Shown: positions 1 to 12,289, numbered from the stretch's first letter. The stretch: 64,000 bases of DNA from Lepeophtheirus salmonis (GCF_016086655.4 NC_052135.2:10692363-10756362), one strand, 5' to 3'. Notes: generated from the letters alone by a model not told the origin. Translations and numbers: made by a program.

Positions 1-1211
1 CTTATATTATAGACAAATATCCAATGTATAATTTAAAAAAATATCTATTTAAAAAATATGCATCTCTGAGGACTATTGTTCCATTTTATAGTGATTCTAT
101 TTTTTTGGGAGTGTACTAGCAAAAAGTCAACATTATCCTCATATTTTTTCGGATTTCAATGCCAATTTCAAGACGTCAGTACCCGTAAAAAGAAGATGGA
201 GGAAATCAGAGGAAAATACTTCTGACTGGATCATCCATCTCAAGATATGTTGGAATTCGAATTCCGAATTCTACGAGGGACGACGGAAGGATAATTCATC
301 CGAAGAAAACTACCAGACCTCATAAGGGACTAAAGAAGACTCCTTCCTTTTGAAATAGATACCAGGATCAAAATAATAAAGCGATCATTTCACGATGTGT
401 GGATCACATTTATTTACAAATGGGATCACTTAAAAATACAAAATGGAACAAAAATCCTCGGAAATGGACATTTTTTAATAAATATATTGTGTTTTAAGTT
501 ATACATTTGAATATTTTTCTATAACTACAATTTATAATATTCCTCATCACTATGTATTATTAATAAGTTATTAGGATCTAAAGAATAGTGTAGTTTTTCA
601 TCATTTTTAAGCCTAAAAATGGAAATAAATAGAGTTCAAAACAAGACAACGAATCAATAAAAACACTTTTAATGATACAAAACAATTTTATATAAGTTTT
701 ATTAATCATAATTTTAATTTTGGGATTGTTTTAAAAGTAAAAAATGACTCAGAATTATAATAGTTCCGAATTACTTTAATTCCAGATATTTCAGAATTTA
801 GATGACTGAAAGAAAAACTGTTGGATTCTGCGCTTCAAGATAAATTTCTTTTTTGGCTTGAATTCATTTGAAGAAAATGAGTGTCCCCCTCAGTAATGGT
901 TCATTTTTGAAAATAAATACTCTGTTACACAAAGAGTATTGAATAATCTAATTAATCCTTTATTATGGATTTAAAATTGAATGTACTAAGCCAGTAAAGT
1001 TATTGCAATACAATTTATTTATAATTGTACATTAAATACAAGACTTGACTTTAAATCGATCTGAATTATATCAGAGTGAGTATTTAAAAAAAACTAAATT
1101 GTGTTATTAAAAGAATGGACTTTTTGTATACATAAATATCCTCAAAATTAGTTGTTACATTCACAGTCCATTACATATATTTGATCCAATTGCTTGTATG
1201 AGTACTTTTAA
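1..1211. other. Gene-free A/T-rich stretch
   Basis: I see no reading frame or element end that I can support here. The sequence is simple A/T-rich intergenic DNA. Confidence 0.6.
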
Positions 1212-1692
1212 CAAGGACGTCCGCATCATTACATTTGGGGGGGGGGGAAGGAGATCTTGATTTCGGAATTTTGTATTCAAAAATCACAAATTTAAAATTT
1301 TACGAAAAAATATTCAAAAATTAAAATTTCAAATATATTTTTTTCAGAAATTTTTTTCTGAAATCCATAGCTGTTCACAAAAATTAAATTTTCGGGAACA
1401 ATTTTTAAAAAAAGACAAACTTCTTCACAAAAATTATATTTTTGGAAAAAATTTCAAATATCAAATTTTTTTGAAAAAAATTTCAAATATCAAATTTTTT
1501 TTTTGAAAAAAATTTCATAACCAACAATATTTTTAAAGATGAATTTTTTTATGACAAAAAAATTTTCCTTCACAAAAATTTCAAAAACCGGTAGCTGTTC
1601 TCTGAAAAAAAAAATTGAAAACTTAAATTTTTGTGAAAATTAAATTAAAAATTAAATTTCAACCATTAAAAATCAAATATGAAACGCCCGTC
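1212..1692. mobile_element. CAGGGGCG-family repeat, copy with 5-bp target duplication
   Basis: This copy begins CAAGGACGTCCGCA and ends near ACGCCCGTC, which are imperfect inverted termini. It is flanked on both sides by TTTAA (1207-1211 and 1693-1697). The interior is a run of degenerate A/T units built around GAATAGCTRTGGATTTTTGA-like words, with no reading frame. The same ends and interior recur about twenty times in the window. The exact flanking repeat supports a cut-and-paste DNA element with a 5-bp duplication; assignment to a superfamily is inference. Confidence 0.6.
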
Positions 1693-1984
1693 TTTAAAGT
1701 ATTGTAATGAATAATAACTTATATTTATAATTGAAGGGCATTGCCGTTTGAAATCTCTGTTGATATTTGATTTACTTAAATATATGTAAATTTTTTATTT
1801 GTTCAATTATTTTTATTTTTATAGATTTCTTCCAATTGATTCAAATATCTTTATTTATTTTTTCCTTTTATTATGCCCTCCACCCACTTTTAAAAAAATG
1901 GAAGGGTCAAATTTGTATAATGAGTTCCACTAAATATTCATAAAAATTATATCTATTACGCATATGGTAATAGTAGGTACCTAC

Positions 1985-3539
1985 TAGTGTTGATACTCGG
2001 TCCAAGACGGAATTTTTTCGGGTTTGGTCCTTCAAGATTTTTTCAAGACCGATATTTTGGTTTAGACAGCAATCTCAGATCGTATACCGAAAGTTAATCT
2101 TTTCAAGTAGTGACCAATTTTTTTATATCAATACATTTCCTTCTTTCTTTTTTTTTTTTTTTTTTGTCTCAATGATTAAATCATGAATCGGAAAAATTAG
2201 AATTATTTGTTTTTTCTGGAATCAGAGAATAAGGCAAATTTGCAATTCCGATTCTTATGTATTATCATTTATTAGGGGTATTTAACTATTCAATACTTAT
2301 CTATGTAATGAATACAAAAAAACATTACACTTGGTTAGTTACCTGGGATTTTCTGAACTCCAAATTTTATAAAATTGCTTCAAATCTGTTTAAAATAGAT
2401 TTTATTTGCTGGAAAATTTTTATATGTTCCTAAACATCCTTTTGCTGTTGTAAAAATGTATTTTCTTGTCGAATTATTTGTAAATTTTGCAATTTTGAAT
2501 ATAGGTTTGATGCGTTTTCTATTATTTTTTTTTAAATTTAAGATATATAATACCAGCTGTAATTCTATAAATCATAATCAACTACATCAAAATTAATGAA
2601 TAAATCCATTTGAACCTAAAATTTGATAAAAAGTTATAATATTTTATAGAAATTTTATATAAAAATAAAATAATAATGTTTGTATTATAATAACCAGAAA
2701 TTTAATCTTTTTATTAACATTACCTTAACAAACCTATTTTTTTATCAAAGGATTTAATGGTATTTACATTTGCAAAATGTATGAAAAAGTTAGGTAAATA
2801 TTACAAATTTTATATTTTGTGTAACATTTCACTTTAACGTAAAAAAAGGATGTTCACTAATGGAGGGTTAAATATATCTGTCAAAATATATAAAACGACC
2901 ATTTGAATTTGTTACTTGAGTCTTCCAATTTTATAAATATTGTAATAAAATAATTTATGATAAAAAATGCTGGAAAACTGTGAAGAACAAATTGAACACA
3001 AATGCAGTCAGTGCAGATATTGATATTTTAGTGAATAAGTTTTGTAAAGGGATCTAGGAAAGCTTGCTTTTGCAAAATTCGCCTTTCGAAAGTTTGCCGT
3101 GGGGTTACTTGCCCCTGGAAAATTTGCCTTCGAAAAAGCTCACCGGGTGAAATACAGGAAGGCAATTTAATTTAACAATTGTAAGTCTTAAAAATCTATA
3201 GCAAAATGTTATTTATTGCTTATTATTTAATATATTAAAGAATCGGAATGAGGAATTTGTTTGGAATCTCCCCATCACTAATCTCAATCAATGAACCAAT
3301 GTTCTACCCTATTCTGATTTATGAGTTGTATAATATAATTTATGGAAAACAATTTACTTCATATGACGTTATTGTAGGTCGATGTTCACAATTTTGAAGC
3401 ACAACTGACGTCATCAACAAATTTCAAATGAGACGTATATTCTTTAGGACTAGTCGAGGCCTGATTTTTGTTTGGGACCGATCTACCACGAATTTTCTTG
3501 GAGTCTGGTCCCGACCAAACTTCGTTAAAGCCAACACTA
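1985..3539. mobile_element. hAT-type element, TAGTGTTG family
   Basis: The termini are TAGTGTTG (1985) and CAACACTA (3539). The flanks GTACCTAC (1977-1984) and GTACATAC (3540-3547) match at 7 of 8 positions, the 8-bp duplication expected of hAT insertion. The subterminal regions carry GGTCC/GGACC words shared with partial copies at 8040-8217, 14918-15002 and 19531-19930. No transposase frame remains. A separate dispersed repeat occupies roughly 2328-2880, and the 3' part of another hAT end (CCCATCACTA) is visible near 3281-3290. Confidence 0.7.
2328..2880 (+). repeat. Dispersed 0.55-kb repeat, inverted relative to 8765-9352
   Basis: From GGTTAGTTACCTGGGATTTT to a CACTAATGGAGGGTTAAA end, this block matches the reverse complement of 8765-9352 over its length with scattered mismatches. 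The ends share GTTAGTGA-like words in inverted orientation, suggesting a non-autonomous DNA element. No coding frame is present. Confidence 0.55.
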
Positions 3540-3549
3540 GTACATACCC

Positions 3550-4030
3550 AGAGGTGTGTTTGGAACCTAGTGTATGCTTTTTCCCCAAAAAATTTAATAT
3601 TTTGTAAGGTGCCATGGATTTTTAATTTTTTTTTTCAAATTTAATTTTATGATATTGCTGTAAATTTATAAAAAAATTTCTAAAAAATGAAATAATTGAA
3701 CCCTCATTTTGAAATTTTTTCTAAAAAAGTAATTTTGTGTGAACAGCTGTGTATTTTTGATTTTTTTCCTAAAAATTTAATTTTATGTGAATTACAATGG
3801 ATTTTTGAAATTTTTTGGCAAATTTTTTTATTTTTTTGTGAGTAGCTATGAGTTTTTGAAATAAAACTTCTAGAAAATTTAATGTTTAAAAAATTTAATA
3901 TTTGAAATTAAATTTTGAAATTTATTTTCAAAAAATTAATTTTTGATATATTTTGTGAATAGCTATGAATTTTTCAAATTTTTTTCATACAGTTTTAATT
4001 TTTAGATTTTTTTTTTCCAAAAATAAGAGG
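3550..4030. repeat. CAGGGGCG-family interior, ends decayed
   Basis: Repeated A/T units of the family (GAATAGCTATGAATTTTTGA-type words) fill this block. The terminal GC-rich motifs are weak or lost, so the borders are approximate. Confidence 0.45.
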
Positions 4031-4446
4031 ACAATGAATACTCAAGAATTTTGTCTGTGGTTTAAAACTTTATTTTATATAAAATTCTTATTTAAGACCA
4101 ATATGGTGTTTAAAAAAAAAATGTCAATTTTTATTTTGTGATAATTTAAATGGCATTTGTGTCATCTCCTTATTGTTGATAAGAATAACTTTTTGATGGA
4201 AATTGACGATAATTATTTGTCGAAGAATACAAATCTAATCCACGCTACATTTTGGTGAAAATCATTCTAGCTTGCTTTTGTAATGACGTGTCATATATAA
4301 GACTGTTCCGAAACGAGAAAGGTTTGTTTGAAGACGAAAGAAGAAGATACGAAACTCCAACAAAATCGATTTTCTCATGAATTTTATGGTGGAAAAACAT
4401 TCCATAGTTATTCAGAGACTACATAGCTAATGCCTTCATACAACAT

Positions 4447-4653
4447 TTGCACATGTTTCTCCATTCGTTGATGAACATGGATAATCATATTTTTCGCTCG
4501 TACTATTTGATACGCTACAAACTGGTCAAGACAGTGTCTGAGATCTACAGCGACCTTACTATCCTTTATCCCGATGCCCACCGTAGTTATGCAACCTTCT
4601 TTCGGTGGGCTGGTAAGATCTGGCAAAAAATTGGAAAAGGCTTAAAAAGTTAA
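4447..4653 (+). pseudogene. Mariner transposase N-terminal fragment (possible)
   Basis: The frame contains a segment reading KLVKTVSEIYSDLTILYPDA followed by HRSYATFFRWAGKI. This resembles the first helix-turn-helix of mariner transposases, where a short motif is followed by a conserved W and a K/F. There is no catalytic region downstream. The stretch just upstream (ATAAGACTGTTCCGAAACGA, about 4295-4314) may be remnant terminal sequence. The evidence is only residue pattern, so this is a weak call; it could be a chance frame. Confidence 0.35.
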
Positions 4654-4782
4654 TTTTACTGGATTATATATAAATAAATATAACTTATATTATGAAATAA
4701 TTATATGCAGGATTTTTGGAGTAAATAAATATTTCCCGGGGAGCGAAAACCAAAGAGATACACCCTAATAGGTACATTCTAC

Positions 4783-4960
4783 ATATGTTGCACGTCAACA
4801 CAAAAGCCTGTTACAATTATTTTTCTCAAAATTGAGTGTGGATTATTACATTTAAATTCTTCAACGAATCATTGACAATTTATATTTAAAAAAATAGAAC
4901 TCTTAAGAAGCCATATCGGGATGAATATACGTCTGCTAAATCAAGTAAAGGTTTTAAAAT
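4783..4960 (+). repeat. Dispersed repeat also at 12290-12600 and 54985-55370
   Basis: A block with the word TTTTTCTCAAAATTGA and a following TTAA-rich segment is shared with 54985-55080. The other copies share a longer downstream part. No frame is present and the borders are approximate. Confidence 0.4.
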
Positions 4961-5370
4961 ATAGCTGTAATTATTTTGTATCTTAACTTATGGCAGTAGT
5001 TTGAATAATATATTCTTAAAATTGTATCAAATTTCTCGATGAAGTATGAAGTAAAAAAATTAATTAGATCATTTTATTTTTTCTTTACTTTTGTTCAAGT
5101 TTATTTTGATGTTGACACCTCCACAATCCACATATCCATAAACAAATATTTTAACAGAGATATCTACGTATTACAATCATAGATCCGACATGATAATGTC
5201 TATGTATAATTATGCGTGGGCCATCATTTGAATAGAAGAAGAACTGTTGTAAAATATAATTTTTGGTTCATATCATTACTCATGTGATATATTTATCTGA
5301 TAAACCAATTTACTTCATTTAAATACATATAACTCTGAATAATAAATTAAGTTCTGACAAATAGTACATA

Positions 5371-5617
5371 CAGGGTGAGGATTCTAATTTTCTAATATTT
5401 AACAACTTCTCCTTGCATTAATCAAGGCCAGCTGTGCTTCTGTTCGTCCCCGCAGTGAGGCCATCATTCAGAATGGAAGAAGACATATTGAATAAAAACT
5501 GTAGAAAATGGTTGAATGACCAACTTTTGCTTTAAAAGTTTGCCAATGGCACGAAATAAAATTATGTAGAGATAAGAAAGGCCTTTAAAATTTTCTAATT
5601 TTTGAGTCCTCACCCTG
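5371..5617. mobile_element. Small MITE with CAGGGTGAGGA ends
   Basis: The left end CAGGGTGAGGATTC and the right end CTCACCCTG are inverted copies, and both lie next to TA (5369-5370 and 5618-5619). At 247 bp with no frame, this fits a Tc1/mariner-type MITE. A single similar end, CAGGGTG at about 6465, lacks a partner. Confidence 0.6.
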
Positions 5618-6181
5618 TACAACTGTTATAATGTATGTATGTACGGATTTTGAAACTTTTGACACCTTCTACACCCACAATGTCAAAAAAATATGAACAT
5701 TGTATAAAGTCGATTCTCTCCATTTTTTTTTTTTTTTTTTGCTTCTTTACAATAAATTAATCAATGTCATTACCACAAGTTGTAAATGAACATCAAAGCC
5801 CCAATCCTTTTTGAGGCCAGTATTTTCCTCGAACTTATCATAATATTATATCACTCTACTTATTGTGCATATGTGCATATACAGTGATGAAAATCCAGAG
5901 TATTTTTTAGCTAGCCCTTTTTTTTAGGGGGGGGGGGTGGGGGGAGAAAGAATTTGTAGTCTGAAGAAGGAATTTTCTTTTCCTTAGGAATTGTCATTAT
6001 TATTTAATTCTTGATTATCGAACATCCTTTCTAAATAGATTCAATTATATATTCAAAACTTGACTGAACATGTGTATGTGCATATAAAAGACGGAGCGTA
6101 ACCTGAGGATTTGTTGCAAAGTTATAAATTTAAGTCCTTGTTGGACTCAGAGTAGAATTGGGGATCGGCATCGGAGTAGTT

Positions 6182-6346
6182 CTAGCAAATGTCCTTGTTT
6201 ATATCCTTTTCTACTTCAAACCTTGCCACCGCTGATTCTAACTGATCTAATGAAACTACATGAGGATTATTCTTTCTCTCCTCCAAAACATTCTTCAATT
6301 TGTCAGTGCTACCATATTGATTTTTCTTTCTTTTAACATGCCCATT
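6182..6346 (-). other. Coding-like fragment, unassigned
   Basis: The minus strand is open for 54 codons between two stops. It reads as plausible protein (lysine-rich start, then KNVLEERKNNPHVVSLDQLE and a charged tail EVEKDINKDI). There is no clear start codon or splice site. It could be a decayed transposon gene or an isolated exon. I do not recognise it. Confidence 0.25.
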
Positions 6347-6512
6347 CTACACTAGATTTTCATAATTATACATATGTATTTATAGTATAATTTGAGTTCT
6401 TATGGATACTTCAAACATTGTTGTTTAAATATATATGTCTAGAATTGAAAATATTGCTATCTACAGGGTGTTTTAAATTCCATCAAAACAAAATAAATTA
6501 ACAGAAACGATG

Positions 6513-6808
6513 CAGGGGATGGGTTGGAAGGGGTGTGTCCTAAATTTAGTAATTTTTGCTTTTTAATAGAATTTTTTTTTTTATTAGAATGAGGAAATTT
6601 GTATAAGAAAATAAGGATAAATTTAGAATTATATTTTCTAACAAAAAAAGTATTTAATTTTTTTGTGAACAGTTATGGATTTTAGAATTAAATTTTTTTT
6701 ATAAAAATAATTTTTTGTGAACAATTGTAGATTTTTGAAATTTTTTATGAAAATCTGTGAACCAAGGCCCACCAAAAAATATATATACATATAATCCTGC
6801 AGAAGCCC
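6513..6808. repeat. CAGGGGCG-family copy
   Basis: It begins CAGGGGATGGG and ends with AATCCTGCAGAAGCCC. Inside are CTTTTTAATAGAA and GAACAGTTATGGATTTT-type units. A GGGCC-rich segment near 6774 precedes ATATATATACATATAATCCTGC, as in other copies. The flanks CGATG and CGATT suggest an imperfect 5-bp duplication. Confidence 0.5.
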
Positions 6809-8039
6809 GATTAATCTCAGAATATGTTTAGTATTACTACTGTTTTGTGTATAATATTATAATACAATTGAGCAATATCTCAGAGAAGCCCTATCACTGA
6901 TTTGCAGCCGTATTTGCAATGGAGGGGGAGGGGGGGCTATAACTATAGTTTGTAACGTGGAGGATTTTTTGATCGAATGTATTTTTCTTTTTTCTTTTCT
7001 AAATAACAAATTTGATAAATAACTTTTTTAAGGGGACAAGACACTTTTTAGAAATTTTTTTGTTAATTTTTTAACAATTGGGATAATGAGGGAATAACCT
7101 TAAATTATATTGAAAAATTAGGATTTTGTCATTAAAAATTTTGGAGGTAGGACGAACATTTTTTATTTCTAGAGCTATAAAAATTCATGCACGTCAAAAT
7201 TTCTCTTTCCATCTCAAAAGTGGAGACGGGTACAGAAGATAATTGAAAGTCAATACTAGCAACCTTTCAATAATAAAGAAATAACTTCGGTACATCAAGC
7301 AAAGCGAAACGAAGAATATATATTGACGGAGGAAAAGTCCTTGCTGAGCCTGAAAACTGCATTGCCCTTCCCTTGACTATACCCCACATTACAGAGAGGG
7401 TTAAAATCAGATGAAAAGATACCCTTAAAGTGCACAATATTGTCTTTGCATAATTGTTGAACTTCATTTACTGTGTTTATTTTTTCTTACTTGAGCAATA
7501 CAGTCTCTACAGACCAAGCAATCAATGTTCAGAACACTAATTCGGGGGAAAGATGGAAAAAGATCGACAGCTGACAACTAAATACAGTTTATATTTTTGT
7601 GTTATTGCGATAACGCCCTATTATATAAATATATCATTATTTTTTTAAAAGGAAAAAAAAAACCAATGACGTCATAAGGTCGATTTTACTTCCTTTAGCA
7701 CAACATCACCTCCCTAATACAATATTTATTTCGATTCCCTCTTATTGATACGTCGTGACTATTTCATAATTTACTCTTTTTAATAAATTAACAAAGTAAT
7801 ATGTTATTCTATAATTATCAACTTATGCACAGGACTACAATTTCTTGTTGATCCTTCGTCGTTTATATAATATAATTACTACTCTTAAATACTATAATAA
7901 TAAAATATTACTAAGCAATATTATAATACAGTATCGAATTAAATACCATGTAGATTTTGCTAATATGTAATTCATTTTAAAAATGGTGAGGATATAATAA
8001 TATGACAGTGATAGTCTCGGAGTATACAATATTTAAAAT
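6809..8039. other. Gene-free stretch
   Basis: This stretch is A/T-rich with poly-G runs near 6920. I see no supported gene. Confidence 0.5.
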
Positions 8040-8217
8040 GACAGTTGGTATGATTGACTTAATGAGCTAACTGACAGGTGATTTTGGGCCTTTATTAGGT
8101 TTCTTTTTTAAGGAAAGGTTGCGTGATCCAATGAAGGTAACGACGTGTTCAGGACCAACAAATGGTACTGGACTGGACAGCAATTCTCGGTTCTAAATAA
8201 GGACCGGAACAACACTA
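8040..8217. mobile_element. Right end of TAGTGTTG-type hAT
   Basis: The segment ends with GGACCGGAACAACACTA, matching the right terminus of the 1985-3539 element in inverted sense. No matching left end was found nearby, so this is a truncated copy. Confidence 0.45.
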
Positions 8218-8764
8218 GCCTGTACATAGGAGGTTAAAAAAACCAAAAAATGTGTAGTATATATAAAAATGGATATTTATTAAAAAACTTGACGATAATC
8301 GAAGAAAATCCTTAATGCCTAAACTATTCAAATGATAACGACAACAGCTGAAGAAGAATGAACTTCTACTTCTTCAACTATGTATGTACATATTATAAAA
8401 GTAGACAGATAACTTTGCTTTCATATCATATGTTAATATATGAAATTGTATATATGTGCCCTCAAGCTACAAATGTCATTTCTCCATACAGAGAAAAGTC
8501 AAACTTTTAATTCTCATTAATTCATATATAATATTTAAAAGTTAATTAAATACAAAAATATTGCCCTTCTTTTATTATTAATATGATAATCAGGTTGAGG
8601 GGAGAGGGGGGGGGACATCTAGCGGCATACATACATAAGTAGGAACAGAATATACAATATGTGGTTCTTATTAGAATTAAGCATATGAATATTATATTAT
8701 ATAATACATATACTAGGACGTACCCCTTATTATTTATTTGTTTCAAATTATTTTAGCAATGATT

Positions 8765-9352
8765 TAACTCTCCGTTAGTGAGCATCCTTTTTTATGGTAA
8801 AGTGAACTGGGGTAAAACGTTAGACCAAATATTAAATTTGTAATATTTGCCTAACTTTTCGAAATATTTTGCACTTGTAAATATCATTAAAATCCTTTTT
8901 GTTAAATAGGTTTCCTAAATTAATGTTAATAAAAAGATTAAACTTGTGATTATTTTAATTAAAAACATTAAATTTGTCATTATTTTCTTAAAAACATTAT
9001 TATGTTATTTTTCATATAAAATTTCCATAAAATATTAATTATTTAAAAAAATTTGGGACCCAATGTATTTATTAATAAATTTTGATGAAGTTGAGTATGA
9101 TTTATAGAATTACAGTTGGTATATATATCTAGGAACATGTATATCTTAAATTGAAAAAATAAATATGAAACTCACCTATTCTATATTAAAAATTGCAAAA
9201 TTTATAAGTAATTCGACAAGAAAATACATTTTTACAACAGCAAAAGTATTTTTAAGGAGCTTACCAAAAAATTGCAGCAATAAAATTTAGTTTAAACTAA
9301 TTTTAAGCAACTTTATAAAAATTGGGGCTCAGAAAACCCCGGTTCACTAACC
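8765..9352 (-). repeat. Dispersed 0.55-kb repeat, inverted copy of 2328-2880
   Basis: It starts with CTCCGTTAGTGAGCATCC and ends with CGGTTCACTAACC, the reverse complement of the first copy. Shared landmarks include the AATTCGACAAGAAAATACAT word near 9212. The ends are short inverted words (GTTAGTGA). Confidence 0.55.
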
Positions 9353-10077
9353 AAAGGCTAAATAAAACTCAAAAATTTAGTTAAACTTCCCGATAGACAA
9401 CATAACAAATAGAAATATGTTTCTCCTTCAACCATCATGAGGATGCATACTAAGACTAACTAATGCTAATCCTCTTTCTATTTACGTTCTCCCTTTTTCC
9501 GTTAGTACAATCATTCGTTTTAATTTTTTTTTTTGTGTGTATTTTTGAATCGACAACACATACCTTTAAACAAACTTTATTAAACGGGGAATTGATATAA
9601 TTTTATGAAAAAAATCAACTAAGTAGCGACGAAAAAACAAACTTACTTTCTAGAATCCAGGAATCTGGTTTACTCAGAATGAAACATGGCTCTAAATACG
9701 TAACTCAAAATTCTGGACAACTTTTATTTTATGCCTAAAGTCTGTATCTGTTTCTGTTTTTGAAATGAATAACCTATGCATTTTATTAGCGGACTATCTG
9801 CTATAATAGGATATTTCAGGAGATGTGGTGTGTTCACATTAAAAAAATCTTGTACAAAAATTAAGTAAAGTAGAGATTCCCAGTTTTCTTTTTTTATTTA
9901 ATATATACCTTAATACAACCTAATTTTTCATAACCATATTTGAGTCAAATATAGGTGTATTATTCAAATTACTTGGGTGAGTGTAGATACCCAAGAAGTT
10001 TCAATAAAGTTTGGAACCTTTATTTGATTTATGATGCATATATTGACGATATGATACCATTCAAATACAGAGTGCTA
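9353..10077. other. Gene-free stretch with a small dispersed repeat
   Basis: Positions about 9640-9770 match 21565-21700 (shared CAACTTTTATTTTATG and GTCTGTTTTTGAA-like words). Nothing else is recognisable. Confidence 0.4.
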
Positions 10078-10754
10078 TCTCCACTTAACAACAATTGTTT
10101 TAATTGGGTTTCTACTAAACTAATAATCCAATTCTAATTTTAAAAAAATAATGCTAAATGAACGCAGAATCAACTTTTCTTTAATATTATTCAATATAAT
10201 CACCCTTGGCGTTAATATTGGTTTTGACTCGACCTCTAAAACTGGAGCAGGTCTTGATAACAGCCTTTTTTTCCATATTCTGGAATTCCTTCCGGGTTCT
10301 GGACACCAGCTCGGATTTTGTCTTGCAAAAGGTTCTGCTGTTGTATCACTCAGCTTCGTCACACACCAAAAAGTATATGGAGATTGAGGTCAGGTGAGCT
10401 TGGGGGCCAAACAATGTGTCCAACAAAGACCAAAAAAAAAAAAAAAAAAAAAATGACAAGCAGGCTAAAGTTTTCACAACATTTTTTTTATAAACACCTC
10501 TTCCAGTTCCTTCCTGACTCTTTACACAAAGGACCTGCCTAGGTTTATGAAGTTTGCAATCTCAACATTGTCTCGACCGACACGGATTGTAACAAGGACA
10601 CTCAGCCTTCTCTAAGATTGTGGAACAAATACTTAATTGATCGATGCAATTTCTTTAACAGGCACTAAACACTTTTGGCTAGCCACCAAAACAGAAAACT
10701 ACGTCCTCCCTGCGCATGCGCTCAAAGGTCGTTGTTAAACAATGACTGCACCTG
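10078..10754 (-). mobile_element. Internally deleted mariner-like element
   Basis: The left end CAGAGTGCTATC and the right end GACTGCACCTG are imperfect inverted repeats. Each is followed inward by a TTAACAAC/GTTGTTAA word, and each outer side carries TA (10076-10077, 10755-10756). At 677 bp it is far below the roughly 1.3 kb of an intact element. The transposase remnant inside is on the minus strand. Confidence 0.65.
10187..10610 (-). pseudogene. Mariner-like transposase remnant (HTH joined to C-terminus)
   Basis: Reading the minus strand, the first part is a helix-turn-helix (IRVGRDNVEIANFINLGRSF, then a stop and RVRKELEE). This is followed almost at once by a C-terminal part (CSSFRGRVKTNINAKGDYIE then a stop). 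The central catalytic region with the DDE/D residues is absent. Frameshifts and an A(n) tract at about 10435-10453 also break the frame. In this family the HTH binds the TIR and the C-terminus ends with a G-x-Y-I/F-E motif, which is seen here. The gene cannot encode an active enzyme. It lies within the 10078-10754 TIRs. Confidence 0.65.
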
Positions 10755-10809
10755 TATAATCTGTATTTTAACTCTTTTATTGTGATGATGAATTTTGGTT
10801 CATTGTACG

Positions 10810-10926
10810 ATGGAGTAGCAAAAAAGGTTAACAATTGTTGAACTCGCTGACGCAGGGAACGACCCTCTTGCTATAATCAAAGCGACTGGCTACTCTAAGT
10901 CTACTGTTTACCGAGTGTACAAGGGA
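10810..10926 (+). pseudogene. Mariner-like transposase HTH fragment
   Basis: After ATG GAG there is an in-frame TAG, then a helix-turn-helix reading LTIVELADAGNDPLAIIKAT and GYSKSTVYRVYKG. It ends abruptly where A/T repeat sequence of the CAGGGGCG family begins (about 10927), implying truncation by that insertion. It lies head-to-head with the minus-strand element ending at 10754. It resembles the start of a mariner/Tc1 transposase closely, but nothing catalytic remains. Confidence 0.6.
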
Positions 10927-11027
10927 TGGAATATTTTAATTTTGTTCTTTTTGAAAAAAAAAAATCTAAAAACCAAGTGCCCCCTCCCAAAAAAAATAAT
11001 ATATACATAATCTTGCAGACGCCCCTG
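10927..11027. repeat. CAGGGGCG-family 3' end fragment
   Basis: It carries AAAACCAAGTGCCCCCTCCC, an ATATATACATAA tract and the terminus GCAGACGCCCCTG. The following bases are TTGAA. Confidence 0.55.
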
Positions 11028-11194
11028 TTGAACAAGCTATCTAACCAACCGAAAATCAGCTGTCTAAGTGCATGTGTTTGACCAAAGCACTGATCATGGA
11101 AAACGAAGCAGAAAAATCGACAAAAGACAAAAAATTACAGTAAATAAATAACTCGTCTTTTGATATTATTTTTTCCAAATGTTGCAAGCTTGAA

Positions 11195-11640
11195 CAGGGG
11201 CATCTGCAAAGGGTTTGTTGGAGGACCTGTTGCCTTCCCCAAAATTAAGAAATTTTTGCTTTTTACTAGAAAATTTAATATTTGATATATCTTTTCAGAA
11301 ATTTAAAATATGAAATTTAATTTTTGAAATTTTTTGTCAATTTAATTTTTGTGAATAGCTGTAAATTTTTGAAATTATTTGCCACAAAATTTGAAATCTA
11401 ATTTTTGAAATTTTTTGTCAATAAATGAGGATTTTTGAAATTGTTTCCAAAAATATGGCATAAATTTGTTGTTTTTTTGTTACCAATTAATACATATATA
11501 ATTTCAATAAGATTATAAACCTTCATCTTTCTTTTTTGAAGATAAGAAAAATGCTTAATGTTTTGTAGTTTATTGGCTAATAAAAATTTATTTTTTGTAG
11601 CTTATTTACAATATCTAACAATGCCCCCCTCCCCACAGAC
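11195..11640. repeat. CAGGGGCG-family copy
   Basis: It begins CAGGGGCATCTGCAAAGGG, preceded by TTGAA. The interior has the CTTTTTACTAGAAAATTTAA word typical of the family's 5' part and several GAATAGCTG units. The right end is unclear. Confidence 0.5.
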
Positions 11641-11817
11641 AAACACTCCAAAAAATGCATTTGATTTATTATAAGACGTGAAAATAGAGAGAATTATTGT
11701 TTCTATAATAATGTAAAAATTAACCTATGAAATGCTTAACAAATAAAGTATTATTCTTTATATTTGGCCTGTCAATACAAAAGCAAAAAATAATGATTTT
11801 TCTTAACAACAATATGT

Positions 11818-12282
11818 GGAGCCCCCCCCTCAAATTAAGGTTTTTTCAACTTAGAAATAATTCATTTGAATTTTTTTTCAAAAAAATTCATATTTGAAGA
11901 AATATTTTTTTTCCAAAAATTAATATTTGATACATCCAATTTTGGTTATTTCCAAAAAAGTCAACTTTTTGTAATAGCTTTCGATTTTTGATTTTTTCCA
12001 AAAAATTTAATAATTGAAATATATCTTTTGTTTCAAAAATTTTTTTTTTGCGAATAACTTTCGATTTTTGGAATTTTTTTCCCAAAAATTTAATATTTCA
12101 AATTTAATTTTTTAATTTTTTTTTTTAATTTAATTTTTTGTCAATAAATATGGATTTTTGAAATTTTTTAAAAAAAAATTAATTCTTAAAATTTTCTTTC
12201 AGAATATTATAATTTTTGGATATTTTTTTTGGAATAAAATCGAAACCCCATCCCTCAAATACAATCTTGTGGACTACCCTGG
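11818..12282. repeat. CAGGGGCG-family copy
   Basis: The left end is GGAGCCCCCCCCTC and the right end is AATCTTGTGGACTACCCTG. Between them are repeated TTTCCAAAAA and TTTCGATTTTTG units. The minus-strand A/K-rich frame inside is a by-product of low complexity. Confidence 0.5.
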
Positions 12283-12289
12283 GATTTTT

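Noticed and set aside
1235..1248. Poly-G runs (also near 5925, 8600 and 34360) as G-quadruplex sites
   Set aside because: They are single homopolymer runs, some within repeats, and homopolymer length is unreliable in assemblies.
2144..2165. Poly-T tracts as LINE/SINE tails
   Set aside because: No retroelement body or target duplication is visible beside this or the similar tracts near 17630 and 24100.
11888..12085. Minus-strand frame rich in K, F and I
   Set aside because: It is a by-product of the low-complexity A/T units of the CAGGGGCG repeat, not a gene.
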